Positions 27,859 through 36,030 of a stretch of 64,000 nucleotides of DNA are shown in pieces. The position numbers and the translations under genes were made by a program. The notes under the pieces are model-generated. The model saw nothing but the letters and a program-made list of their open reading frames with translations. It did no database searches and was not told where the DNA came from. Source of the stretch: JAXLQL01 sp046331625 (GTDB lineage Bacteria; Acidobacteriota; Terriglobia; Bryobacterales; Bryobacteraceae). The stretch lies in NCBI GenBank assembly GCA_046331625.1, contig JAXLQL010000003.1:434001-498000 (forward strand). The letters are read 5' to 3'. How positions within the stretch are numbered: position 1 is the first letter of the stretch; each line of letters begins with the position of its first letter.

Positions 27859-28419
27859 ATGGCTGACCGAATTTATCTCTCTTGTTGGCTTCGCGGCTTC
27901 ACGCAGCACAACATGCTGGCGAGCTTTGAAAAGGTGCTGCGCAAGTTTCCCTACTCGCGGCTGGCTCCGGTGGTGACGCTCCGAGTGTATGCGGTGGAGT
28001 TCACCGAGCCGCCGCAGATGGAGGAGCATTTCGAGAACGAGATTCATCCGGGGCAGATCATCGCGCGATGCCGCGAGTGGGAGAATGCGGACTGCGCCTA
28101 CCAGGTGGAAACCTCTTGGGACCTTTGGCTCTACGATCACGGTAGCTGGCAATTGGCGCCTACCACGATCACGTTCACGTGCTTCGGTCCGCTGTTCCCG
28201 AGCGAGCTTGGCGAACAACTGCTGGTGGAGTTCGGGCTCGATTCGAAGTTCCTGCCGCAACCGGGGCTTGAAGGCGGCACGGTGCCGGTGCGTTCGAACA
28301 TTCGGAGCTTGCTGCATCTGGTGCAGGACATCGCGAAATCCCTGCCGCTCGAGAAGAAGACACTGTGGTCTGAGAGTGGAGAGAACCTCGCGGAAGAGCT
28401 TCAGCGGGCGCTTGAATAG
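27859..28419 (+). CDS. Conserved hypothetical protein
   Basis: 186 aa, starting 4 bp after the NicO-type gene, hence the third gene of that operon. It is soluble, rich in aromatic residues (YLSCWLRGF, WDLWLYDHGSWQ) and acidic, with no signal peptide or membrane segment. I do not recognise a named family. The codon use is like its neighbours, and the tight spacing supports a real gene. Confidence 0.75.
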   Translation: MADRIYLSCWLRGFTQHNMLASFEKVLRKFPYSRLAPVVTLRVYAVEFTEPPQMEEHFENEIHPGQIIARCREWENADCAYQVETSWDLWLYDHGSWQLAPTTITFTCFGPLFPSELGEQLLVEFGLDSKFLPQPGLEGGTVPVRSNIRSLLHLVQDIAKSLPLEKKTLWSESGENLAEELQRALE

Positions 28420-28486
28420 TACCCACGGTCCGCGACCAGCTACGCTGCCAGTAACCCTACTTTCTCAGGCTCTGCGCAACGGTGAT

Positions 28487-28495
28487 TGCTATGAT
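28487..28495 (+). promoter_or_regulatory. Putative extended -10 promoter of the acyl-reduction operon
   Basis: TGC-TATGAT at 28487-28495 (5/6 match to TATAAT, with upstream TG). It predicts a leader of about 95 nt before the ATG at 28598. No good -35. Confidence 0.35.
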
Positions 28496-28597
28496 GGTGG
28501 TTCCGGAACAGGTAGCGCGCAACGGCCCAGTGCGCGTCTCGCCCTCCGTGTGGACGCCGAAATCAACGCGCGCTTCTGAACGCGCCAAACGAGATTC

Positions 28598-29542
28598 ATG
28601 GCTGCTGCTCTTGCTACTCCTGGGGGACCACCGTTGGCTGAATTGATTGGCCAAACGCGGGAAGTGTGCGTCGCCGCGCTCGGCTCCGAGCCCTTGCGCG
28701 AGGCCGCCGAACGTCTGGAACAATCGGGTTTTCCGCGTTCGTCGTGGATCGGTCTGGTGGAGCATTTCTGGCGGGAGGCTTCGTTCCCGGCGGCGCTGGT
28801 ACCGGTGATTGAGACCGCCCCCCCCACCTCGGTAGCGCGGCGGTTATTGCTCGAAGCTGTGCTCCGGGCGCTGGACGGGTTCCCGGAAGAGCGCTTGTAC
28901 GAAGGCGTAAAGACGCTACTGTGCGATGAGTTTCAGTTCATCGCCGAACCGGCAGCAAGTCTCGCGACCTGGTTCGATCATGGCAAGTATCCGCTGCGGA
29001 TGCTGAGCGGCTACGTGTTGCTCGAGCGGTATCCGGCGGGGCAACTGGTGTTCGAGCCGAGTGGAATGCCGCGCTCTTGGATTCCGAAGATCCGGCCCGC
29101 CGATCTGCCGCGGTTTCTGATGTACTTTCTTCGCGAAGGCAGCTTCAGCCCCTACTACTTCGTGCATCTCGGGGTGCGCCGCGGCAAGCTGCCGATTCTG
29201 ATCGAACGCGAGAACGACAAGTCATACTACTTGATGGCCAAGACGATGGAGCTGCGGCCGGAGATCCGGGGCATCCTCGCCTGCTCGTGGCTCTACTACA
29301 AAGACAATCACGTTTCGGTGAGCAAGAATCTGCGCTGGGTGACGGAAGAGATGGAGCGTAACGGAGCGCTGGCGACGCATATCGGCGAAGCCGCTCCCGA
29401 CACCGGTTTCCTCACTGGGAACCCGAAGCGCAAAGAACTGTACGAATCCGGTGAATGGCGTCCCAAGCAGGGCTTGGTAATTTGGCCGCGCAAACAGATG
29501 CTCGAGTGGGCGGCGCGCCGCCCGGAACTCGCCGACGCGTAG
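28598..29542 (+). CDS. Unknown protein, first gene of the ACP/LuxE/LuxC operon
   Basis: A 314-aa soluble protein, no signal peptide or membrane segment. I do not recognise the family. Conserved-looking segments are LVFEPSGMPRSWIPKIRP, FSPYYFVHLGVRRG, LPILIERENDKSYYLMAKT and GILACSWLYYKDNHV, in which aromatic residues and charged pairs suggest an enzyme or acyl-transfer fold. It is followed after 12 bp by the acyl carrier protein gene and heads a six-gene same-strand run. A role in the same pathway is inferred from position alone. Confidence 0.75.
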   Translation: MAAALATPGGPPLAELIGQTREVCVAALGSEPLREAAERLEQSGFPRSSWIGLVEHFWREASFPAALVPVIETAPPTSVARRLLLEAVLRALDGFPEERLYEGVKTLLCDEFQFIAEPAASLATWFDHGKYPLRMLSGYVLLERYPAGQLVFEPSGMPRSWIPKIRPADLPRFLMYFLREGSFSPYYFVHLGVRRGKLPILIERENDKSYYLMAKTMELRPEIRGILACSWLYYKDNHVSVSKNLRWVTEEMERNGALATHIGEAAPDTGFLTGNPKRKELYESGEWRPKQGLVIWPRKQMLEWAARRPELADA

Positions 29543-29554
29543 GACCCTTCCTCA

Positions 29555-29797
29555 ATGAACCCGACTGACAAACTCAAGCAAGCATTTCATGAATCGATCG
29601 GCGTCGCGCTCGACACCGACTTCGCCACTGTCAAGTACGGCGAAACCCCGAACTGGGACTCGGTGGCTCACATGGGCCTCGTGGCTGAAGTGGAACGGCA
29701 GTTCGATGTGATGATGTCGACCGAAGACGTGATCGACATGAGCTCGTTCTCCAAGGCTCAGGAGATTCTTTCCCAACGCCATGGCGTCTCCTTTTGA
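29555..29797 (+). CDS. Acyl carrier protein
   Basis: An 80-aa acidic protein with the ACP pattern; the phosphopantetheine-attachment serine lies in NWDSVAHMGLV (Ser near residue 37; DSV instead of the common DSL). The helical VEVERQF-like AEVERQFDVMMSTEDVIDM follows, as in four-helix ACPs. It should carry the acyl intermediate for the adjacent reductase and ligase. It overlaps the SDR gene by 17 bp. It is too divergent and too far from fab genes to be the housekeeping AcpP. Confidence 0.88.
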   Translation: MNPTDKLKQAFHESIGVALDTDFATVKYGETPNWDSVAHMGLVAEVERQFDVMMSTEDVIDMSSFSKAQEILSQRHGVSF

Positions 29798-30539
29798 TCT
29801 CGAAGGGCACGTCGCGCTGGTTACCGGCTCCACGCGTGGAATCGGTTGGGCCACGGCGCGCGTGCTGGCGGAGCACAAGGCTACTGTCATCGTGCATGGG
29901 CACTCCGATGCGGAGGCGGTGAAGGCCCGCGCGGCCGAGTTGGCGTCGGCGTTCGGTGTGGCAACGCATGCGATCTGTTCCGACGTGGCGGATCCGGCGG
30001 CGGTGAAGGCGTGCTATGCCGAGATCTTCAAAACATTCAAGCGATTGGATGTTTTGGTCAACAATGCCGGCATTCTCGAAGCGGCGATGCTCGGGATGGC
30101 GCCGGAGGCGATGCTGCGGAAGACGCTCGACGTGAACACGCTGGGCGCGATCCTGCATTTGCAGGAAGCCTCACGGCTGATGGCGCGCAACAAGCGCGGG
30201 TCGATCGTGAACATGACGTCGATCATCGGCACGCACGGCTGCGAGGGGCAGGCGGTGTACAGCGCGTCGAAAGCGGCGCTCATTGGATTGACGAAGTCCG
30301 CGGCGAAGGAACTGGCGCCGCGTGGGATTCGCGTGAATGCGGTTGCGCCAGGGATGATCCGGACCGATATGACCGATGCGATGTCTGAGAAGGTCCGCGA
30401 GCAGACGCTCGAGGGGATCAAGATGGGGCGGATCGGCGAGGCGGAAGAAGTGGCGCTCGCGGTGTTGTTCCTGGCGTCCCCGGCTTCGGCCTATGTGACC
30501 GGGCAGGTGCTGGGAGTGGACGGAGGGATGGTCGTCTGA
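29781..30539 (+). CDS. SDR-family 3-oxoacyl-ACP reductase-like enzyme
   Basis: A 252-aa classical short-chain dehydrogenase. The cofactor motif is TGSTRGIGWA (residues 13-22), the structural motif NNAGIL near 94, the catalytic Ser in NMTSIIG near 145 and YSASK near 158, and PGMIRTDM near 190. It resembles FabG. The start is the ATG at 29781, within the end of the ACP gene. NADP preference is suggested by STRG. It probably acts on an ACP-bound 3-oxo or 3-hydroxy acyl group, inferred from the neighbouring ACP. Confidence 0.9.
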   Translation: MASPFDLEGHVALVTGSTRGIGWATARVLAEHKATVIVHGHSDAEAVKARAAELASAFGVATHAICSDVADPAAVKACYAEIFKTFKRLDVLVNNAGILEAAMLGMAPEAMLRKTLDVNTLGAILHLQEASRLMARNKRGSIVNMTSIIGTHGCEGQAVYSASKAALIGLTKSAAKELAPRGIRVNAVAPGMIRTDMTDAMSEKVREQTLEGIKMGRIGEAEEVALAVLFLASPASAYVTGQVLGVDGGMVV

Positions 30540-30577
30540 TCTCGCTGGCCAAAGGCGATCCTGAGGCGCCGGCGCTG

Positions 30578-31855
30578 GTGGCGGCGCACGGGGAGAAAGT
30601 TTGGACGTACGCGGCGCTGTGCGGCGAAGTGGCCGCACGGGCGGAGCGGTTGCGCGGAAACAAGTCGCTCGTCTTTTGTTTTTGCGAGAATGACGCTGAA
30701 ACGGTCTTCAACTATCTGGCGGCGGTGGAGGCGGGGCATGCGGTGGCGCTGGTCAACGCGGGTCTGCACGTGGATCTGCAACAGGGGCTGATCGAGCGGT
30801 ATCAGCCGGATTGGATCCTGCGCGGGGCGGAGTGGATCCGCAAGGAACAGCCTTCGCGCGAGATTCATCCTTCGCTCGCGCTGCTGTTGGCAACGTCTGG
30901 GACGACGGGGAGCCCGAAGTTTGTTAGGCTCACGCGGGCGGCGGTGGAGGCGAATGCGGAGTCGATTCGGGAGGCGCTGGGTATCGCGGCGGCGGACCGG
31001 CCGATCACGAGCCTGCCGCTCTACTATTCGTACGGGCTTTCGGTGCTCAACAGTCATCTCGCTGCCGGGGCTTCGCTGGTGCTCACCGGTGAAAGCGTGA
31101 TTTCGCCGCGGTTCTGGGAGGTGTTTCGCGGACAAGCTTGCACGTCCTTCGCGGGAGTTCCGTATACGTACCAGATGATGACGCGGCTCGATGTCGACAA
31201 GCTGGCCGTGCCTTCGCTGCGGACAATGACGCAAGCGGGCGGAAAGCTGGTGCCGGAGTTGATTGCCAGTTTCCACGAGAAGATGGCGCGCCGGGGGGGG
31301 CGGTTCTTCGTGATGTACGGGCAGACGGAGGCGACGGCGCGGATCGCGATTCTGCCGGCGGATGAGCTGCCGCGGAAGCTCGGTTCAGCGGGGCTCGGGA
31401 TTCCGGGGGGACGCATTTCCATCGATGAGGGCGAAGTGGTCTACCATGGTCCGAACGTCATGATGGGCTATGCGGAATCGCCTGCCGATCTTGCGCTGGG
31501 AGATGAGCTTCAGGGCACGCTGCGCACGGGGGATCTGGGGCGGCTGGATGATGAAGGGTTCCTCTATATCGATGGCCGCGCGAAGCGGGATGTGAAGCTG
31601 GTGGGGCTGCGGATCAATCTCGATGAGGTGGAGGCGATGCTGCGGCCGCATGGCGCGACCGCGGTGGTCTCGGCCGGCGACAAGCTGGCGATCTACTGTG
31701 AGTACGGCGACGCGGAGCAGTTCGGCCGGCTGCGGAACGAGTTGGCAACCAAACTCGGCCTCGCGGTGCGCTTGTTCGAATTCCATCGCGTGGAGAAGAT
31801 TCCCACTACGCCAACGGGCAAGATCGACTATGCGCGGTTGAAGGGAGCGGCATGA
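30578..31855 (+). CDS. Acyl-activating AMP-forming ligase
   Basis: At least 425 aa, an ANL-superfamily adenylating enzyme. Core motifs: TSGTTGSPK (A3, near 105), YGQTEA (A5, near 247), TGDLGRLDDEGF (A7), GRAKRDVKLVGLRINLDEVE (A8) and PTGKIDY (A10, near the C-terminus). The GTG at 30578 is the first standard start, but coding-like sequence (ISLAKGDPEAPALV) extends upstream in frame to a CTG at 30536, which would overlap the SDR stop as CTGA. The true start is therefore uncertain. It likely loads a carboxylic acid on the adjacent ACP or CoA. Confidence 0.9.
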   Translation: MAAHGEKVWTYAALCGEVAARAERLRGNKSLVFCFCENDAETVFNYLAAVEAGHAVALVNAGLHVDLQQGLIERYQPDWILRGAEWIRKEQPSREIHPSLALLLATSGTTGSPKFVRLTRAAVEANAESIREALGIAAADRPITSLPLYYSYGLSVLNSHLAAGASLVLTGESVISPRFWEVFRGQACTSFAGVPYTYQMMTRLDVDKLAVPSLRTMTQAGGKLVPELIASFHEKMARRGGRFFVMYGQTEATARIAILPADELPRKLGSAGLGIPGGRISIDEGEVVYHGPNVMMGYAESPADLALGDELQGTLRTGDLGRLDDEGFLYIDGRAKRDVKLVGLRINLDEVEAMLRPHGATAVVSAGDKLAIYCEYGDAEQFGRLRNELATKLGLAVRLFEFHRVEKIPTTPTGKIDYARLKGAA

Positions 31856-32904
31856 CGCGCGACGAGATTCTGGCGTTGCCGCAGTACAGCCTCGCGCAGG
31901 AGAAAAAAGACCGGCTGCTCACGCCGCTGCTCGTTGAATTGACTGCGTCGCACCGGCGGCGGTGCGCGGCCTACGATCGCGTGGTTGCGGCGGTTCGGCC
32001 GAACGGCGATATCCCCTTCCTTCCCACGAGTTTGTTTAAAACATACGAGCTCAGAAGTGTTCCGGAGGCGGAGGTCTTCAAGACGCTCACGTCGAGCGGT
32101 ACCACGGGCCAATCGGTGAGCCGCATCTTCCTCGACAAAGCCACGGCGCTGCTGCAGACCACGGCATTGTCGAAGATCATGACGCATTTTCTGGGTCCGG
32201 AGCGGCTGCCGATGATCCTGGTGGAGACAGCGTCAGTGGTGAAGAACCGGGCGATGTTCTCGGCGCGAGGCGCGGGTTTGGTGGGCATGATGAATTTCGG
32301 GCGGCAGCACTTCTACGCGCTCGACGATCAGATGGCGCTCGACGAGGCGGGGCTGCGCGCGTTCCTCGAGAAGTTCGGCCGGCAGCCGTTCCTCATTTTC
32401 GGATTCACGTTCATGGTTTGGCAGTATTTCCACGAGCGCGTGAAGGCGCTCGGGATGGATCTTTCGAACGGGATTCTGATTCACTCCGGCGGCTGGAAGA
32501 AGCTCCAGGAACTCGCGGTGAGCAACCGCGTGTTCAAGCAGCGCCTACGCGACGCGACGGGTCTCGCGCGCATCCACAATTTCTACGGCATGGTGGAGCA
32601 GGTGGGCGGCGTGTTCATGGAGGGCGAAGACGGTTGGCTCCATCCACCGAACTTCGCCGATGTGATCGTGCGCGATCCGATGACTTGGCGCGAGCAGCCG
32701 GTGGGCGTTCCGGGCGTGATCCAGGTGCTGAGCATTCTGCCGGAGAGTTATCCGGGTCACTCGATCTTGACTGAGGATCTCGGGGTAGTTCACTCGGTGG
32801 ATGCAGGCGTGATGAAGGGCAAAGCTTTCTCGGTGATCGGGCGCGTGCCGAAGGCGGAACTGCGCGGTTGCAGCGACACGCACGCGGCGGAGGCGGTTCG
32901 GTGA
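31852..32904 (+). CDS. LuxE/PaaK-like acyl-protein synthetase
   Basis: 350 aa, joined to the ligase gene by an ATGA overlap. The adenylation loop is TSSGTTGQSVSRI (near residue 82), with HSGGWKKL near 210 and a YGMVEQVGGVF motif near 247, typical of LuxE-like proteins. A Cys at residue 340 in RGCSDTH, close to the C-terminus, is placed like the acyl-accepting Cys of bioluminescent LuxE. In the Lux system LuxE activates a fatty acid and passes the acyl group to LuxC. Seen together with LuxC here, the same pair chemistry is expected. Confidence 0.9.
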   Translation: MTRDEILALPQYSLAQEKKDRLLTPLLVELTASHRRRCAAYDRVVAAVRPNGDIPFLPTSLFKTYELRSVPEAEVFKTLTSSGTTGQSVSRIFLDKATALLQTTALSKIMTHFLGPERLPMILVETASVVKNRAMFSARGAGLVGMMNFGRQHFYALDDQMALDEAGLRAFLEKFGRQPFLIFGFTFMVWQYFHERVKALGMDLSNGILIHSGGWKKLQELAVSNRVFKQRLRDATGLARIHNFYGMVEQVGGVFMEGEDGWLHPPNFADVIVRDPMTWREQPVGVPGVIQVLSILPESYPGHSILTEDLGVVHSVDAGVMKGKAFSVIGRVPKAELRGCSDTHAAEAVR

Positions 32905-34124
32905 AGGTCCGGCAACTGGCGCCCGTCGATGCTGGCGTCGAACTCGGTGATGTGCTCCGCGCGCTTTCTGTGCGGCCTTCGGTTCGTGCCTTTTCCGCGG
33001 ACGTGCTGGCGCTGTGCGATGCCTTCTCGCGGACATTGTTCAAAGATCCGGAGGCGCGGCAGCACCCGGAGTTCCAGGCGCTCGCGTTTTGGATGCGGCG
33101 AGCGGAGCTGACGCGACTGGCCGAGAGCTATGCTGCGCTCGCGACGCCTTCGACTGTGTTGGTCCCGCGCGGACTGGTGTTTCACCTGCCGCCCTCGAAC
33201 GTCGACACCATCTTCGTATACTCGTGGCTGCTCTCGGTGCTGGTGGGGAATCGCAACATTATTCGGTTGTCCACGTCGGCGGGAGCGCAGTCTTTGCTTT
33301 TAGCGCGGCTGTTCGCGCGGGCGCTCGCGGAGGGTCCCGAGTCGATGCGGGCGTCGAGCGCGATCGTCCAATATGGCCATGAGGCCGAGATTACGCGCGC
33401 GATTTCCGAGGCGGCTGATATTCGCGTAATTTGGGGTGGCGACCGGACGGTGCAAACGATTCGCGCGATCCCGCTGGCGCCGCATGCGAAGGAGTTGGTG
33501 TTCCCGGATCGGTATTCGCTGTCGGCGGTGAAGGCCTCTGCGTATCTCGCTCTGGATGAGGCCGGTCGCAAGGACCTCGCTTCGAAGTACTTCAACGACG
33601 TTTACTGGTTCGATCAGATGGCGTGCTCATCGCCACGATTGATGCTCTGGTGCGGAGCCGGGGACGAGTCACGCAACGCGGCGGAAATGTTTTGGGGTGA
33701 ACTGGCGGCTCACGTGGCGCGCAAGGGGTATCGGGTGGAGACGGCTACGCGGATCGAGAAGTACACGCACGCGTGCGGCGCCGCGATCGACATGCGGGTG
33801 GCCGGGTATCGCGAATGGTCGAGTGAGTTGACCGTGGTGACGCTCGCGTCGCTCGAGGGCCTGCGGCGCGAGGCTTGCGGTGGGGGGATGTTGCTCGAGG
33901 CGTTCGTGCCAGCGCTGGCGAATGCAGCGCCTCATCTTGAGCGGCGCGATCAGACACTAGGGCAGTTCGGATTCTCGGCTGAGGAACTTCGCGAGTTTGC
34001 CGCCGTGGTGAATGGCGCGGCGATTGATCGCGTGGTGCCGATGGGGCAGGCGCTGGATTTCAATCGCTACTGGGATGGGTACGATTTGCTCGAGGAGATG
34101 AGCAAGCGGGTGTACTTGGGTTGA
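32901..34124 (+). CDS. LuxC-like acyl-CoA/acyl-protein reductase
   Basis: About 407 aa, with the GTG at 32901 forming a GTGA overlap with the LuxE-like stop; a TTG at 32868 would add 11 low-complexity residues. Features of the LuxC aldehyde-dehydrogenase-like family: GLVFHLPPSNVDTIFVYSW (near 95), GNRNIIRLS, and the catalytic Cys in FDQMACSSPR (near residue 240). It reduces an acyl thioester to an aldehyde with NADPH. No luciferase (luxAB) or thioesterase (luxD) is nearby, so the aldehyde is a biosynthetic intermediate, not a light substrate. Confidence 0.92.
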   Translation: MKVRQLAPVDAGVELGDVLRALSVRPSVRAFSADVLALCDAFSRTLFKDPEARQHPEFQALAFWMRRAELTRLAESYAALATPSTVLVPRGLVFHLPPSNVDTIFVYSWLLSVLVGNRNIIRLSTSAGAQSLLLARLFARALAEGPESMRASSAIVQYGHEAEITRAISEAADIRVIWGGDRTVQTIRAIPLAPHAKELVFPDRYSLSAVKASAYLALDEAGRKDLASKYFNDVYWFDQMACSSPRLMLWCGAGDESRNAAEMFWGELAAHVARKGYRVETATRIEKYTHACGAAIDMRVAGYREWSSELTVVTLASLEGLRREACGGGMLLEAFVPALANAAPHLERRDQTLGQFGFSAEELREFAAVVNGAAIDRVVPMGQALDFNRYWDGYDLLEEMSKRVYLG

Positions 34125-34156
34125 GGCACTGAAGTCCCCGCCGATTGGAGCGCGGG

Positions 34157-34600
34157 CTATGACAACTCATCGACGTCGAGGAGGTCTTTCGGCCGACCCG
34201 CTGCAAGTTTGTTACGGATCAGGTCCTCACGCGAGATCATCGGGATCATCAGGTCGCCGGCTGCGAACTCCAGGCGGCGAACCCAGCAATCTTCGAAGTC
34301 AACATCAGCAATCCACTTGAACACTCCGATTCGGAGTGGCGACACTCCCAAACGAAGACTGGTGCGGTCACCGCTGAAGTCTTTCGAGGACAATGTTGGG
34401 TAGCCGAACTGCCGCATTGCGTCGACTGCGCGCTCCTGGTTGCCAGCGTCCCGCGCGACCCAAACGTCCATGCCGGAAGTGTTGCGAGAATAGCCGTGCG
34501 CGTTCACGGCATATCCTCCTATCAGCAGGAACCGAACGTCATGCCTGACGAACAATCTCAAGAACTCTTTGAAATCCTTGGGTATCTGGGTCGTATCCAT
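34157..34600 (-). CDS. AbiEii/DUF6036-like nucleotidyltransferase
   Basis: 147 aa. FLLIGGYAVNAHGYSRNTSGMDVWVA (in two parts, residues 24-50) is the GG-x-A...G..R.T.D.D pattern of minimal nucleotidyltransferases such as AbiEii and DUF6036; the second acidic residue is replaced, leaving D-V-W. REDLIRNKLAAGRPKDLLDV at the C-terminus is the typical helical end. It overlaps by 62 bp with the small gene 34539-34745, forming a two-gene cassette. A toxin-antitoxin role is suggested by the family but not shown. Confidence 0.8.
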   Translation of the reverse strand: MDTTQIPKDFKEFLRLFVRHDVRFLLIGGYAVNAHGYSRNTSGMDVWVARDAGNQERAVDAMRQFGYPTLSSKDFSGDRTSLRLGVSPLRIGVFKWIADVDFEDCWVRRLEFAAGDLMIPMISREDLIRNKLAAGRPKDLLDVDELS

Positions 34601-34745
34601 GGAAGATCTGCCGGATCAGCTCGAGGGCCGCGAGGCGTTCCTGAATCGTCTTCGTGCGCCAATACTCTTTTGCGTCGTCTGGGGTCTCCGTGGTGGCGAC
34701 CTCGAAGAACGACTTGTCCATTCGGACTTCGTCTATCAGTGCCAT
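34539..34745 (-). CDS. Small partner protein of the nucleotidyltransferase
   Basis: 68 aa, start supported by GGAAG 7 nt before the ATG at 34745. The pattern (MDKSFFEVATTE, YWRTKTIQERLAALE, LIRQIFHGYDP, LQRVLEI-like FQRVLEIVRQA) matches a small protein commonly encoded directly upstream of DUF6036/AbiEii-type nucleotidyltransferases. The overlap with its partner implies translational coupling. It may serve as antitoxin or specificity factor. Confidence 0.75.
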   Translation of the reverse strand: MALIDEVRMDKSFFEVATTETPDDAKEYWRTKTIQERLAALELIRQIFHGYDPDTQGFQRVLEIVRQA

Positions 34746-34766
34746 CGCTGATCTTCCATCGTATCG

Positions 34767-36005
34767 CTAGTTCGAGCCTGCCTGCGCCTTCGCCACTTCC
34801 ACCGCGAACACGTACGTCTCTCCGAACATGTTCGAGCGGAAGACCACCCACTTCTGGTCCGGCGTGAAACTCACGTTCGGTTCGAGCCGGTATCCATGCT
34901 TCGCCATGTTCACGAGTTTCTCCGCGCGCAGCACGCCGGGCTTGGCGAAGCTCTTGTCCTCGATCCCGCGATCGGCGATCAACTCGGGACGGAACAGGTA
35001 GATCCACTGGCCGTTCTTCGCACGCGCCACTTGCCCAGGATCGCCGCCATCGCCGCAGACTAGCGTTCCGTCTCGCGACACGTTGAAGTGAATCGACCAC
35101 TCGTCCCGCTGCAAGTGATACCACGTGCGCTCGCCCGTATCCACGCGATAACCCGCGAGCCAGAAATCTTCGCCGCGCGGAGTCTGCAGGTCATACCAGA
35201 TCGTCTTGCCGTCGGCGCTCCAGAATTCGTGGCCGAAGATCTCCATCGCCATCGTCCGCGTGTGGATCTTTTTGACGCCGGTGCCGTCTGTGCGAATGGT
35301 CCAGATGCGGTCCACCTTGTGCCACGGACCTTCATGACAAAACATCAGCAACGAGGGATCGGTGGGCGAGAAGAGAAGATGATTGAGCCAGTCATTGGCG
35401 CGATGAATCGTCTTCACTTCGCTGGTCTTGACGTTCAGCGTGAAGAGGCCCATCGGGAGCCGCGCCGCCCAGCGGCGCTCCATCATCTCGCCCTTGTTGC
35501 GCGGTTGATCGAGCGGATGGCCCTGCGCTTGCCCGGTTGCAGCGGGAACTGCTTGGCGGCCACCGTAGTCTTGGCCATCGCCTTCGATGTAGGTGCCCGC
35601 GAGCAGTGTCTCGTCGGCGTTGACGGTGGCGATGTTACCGCGTTGAGGCAGGTCCGCGATCTTGCGGGTTTCGAGCGAGTCGACGTCGGTCCAGAAGGCT
35701 GCGCCGTCTCGCGTGTAGAAGACGCGCTGTGTTTTGCGGCCAGCGTCGATCAATCGCGCGCGCCCCTTCACGACTTGGCGTGCTTCCCGCGTTGCGAGGT
35801 CAAGCACGGAGATTCCGTCGGGCGTGGTGTAGACGAGGCGCTTGCCGTCAGCGGTGTAGCCGTTCTGGTTGAAGTAGAGGCTGGCGCTGCCGGGCTCGGT
35901 GGTCAAGCGCACGACGCGATGCCCGGTATCGGGATCGATCCAGGACGACGGTGGGGCTTCGGCTTGAAGTGCCACGGCTGCGGCGAGGGCAAGGATCCAT
36001 TTCAT
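34767..36005 (-). CDS. Oligogalacturonate lyase-like (PL22) propeller protein
   Basis: 412 aa with a signal peptide (MKWILALAAAVALQAEA). It resembles seven-bladed PL22 oligogalacturonide lyases: SWIDPDTGHRVVRLT at the N-terminus, NDWLNHLLFSPTDPSLLMFCHEGPW (split; the conserved N-H and CHEGPW region near 215-235) and GHEFWSADGKTIWYD near 270. It would cleave short pectin fragments, here in the periplasm or outside. The ATG is preceded by a strong AAGGAGGTG. It starts 25 bp after hisA on the same strand and may be read through from the his operon. Confidence 0.8.
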   Translation of the reverse strand: MKWILALAAAVALQAEAPPSSWIDPDTGHRVVRLTTEPGSASLYFNQNGYTADGKRLVYTTPDGISVLDLATREARQVVKGRARLIDAGRKTQRVFYTRDGAAFWTDVDSLETRKIADLPQRGNIATVNADETLLAGTYIEGDGQDYGGRQAVPAATGQAQGHPLDQPRNKGEMMERRWAARLPMGLFTLNVKTSEVKTIHRANDWLNHLLFSPTDPSLLMFCHEGPWHKVDRIWTIRTDGTGVKKIHTRTMAMEIFGHEFWSADGKTIWYDLQTPRGEDFWLAGYRVDTGERTWYHLQRDEWSIHFNVSRDGTLVCGDGGDPGQVARAKNGQWIYLFRPELIADRGIEDKSFAKPGVLRAEKLVNMAKHGYRLEPNVSFTPDQKWVVFRSNMFGETYVFAVEVAKAQAGSN

Positions 36006-36030
36006 GCGAGCACCTCCTTGACTGATTGTC

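Noticed and set aside
28598..34124. Bioluminescence (lux) operon
   Set aside because: LuxC- and LuxE-like genes are present, but no luxA, luxB or luxD homologue.
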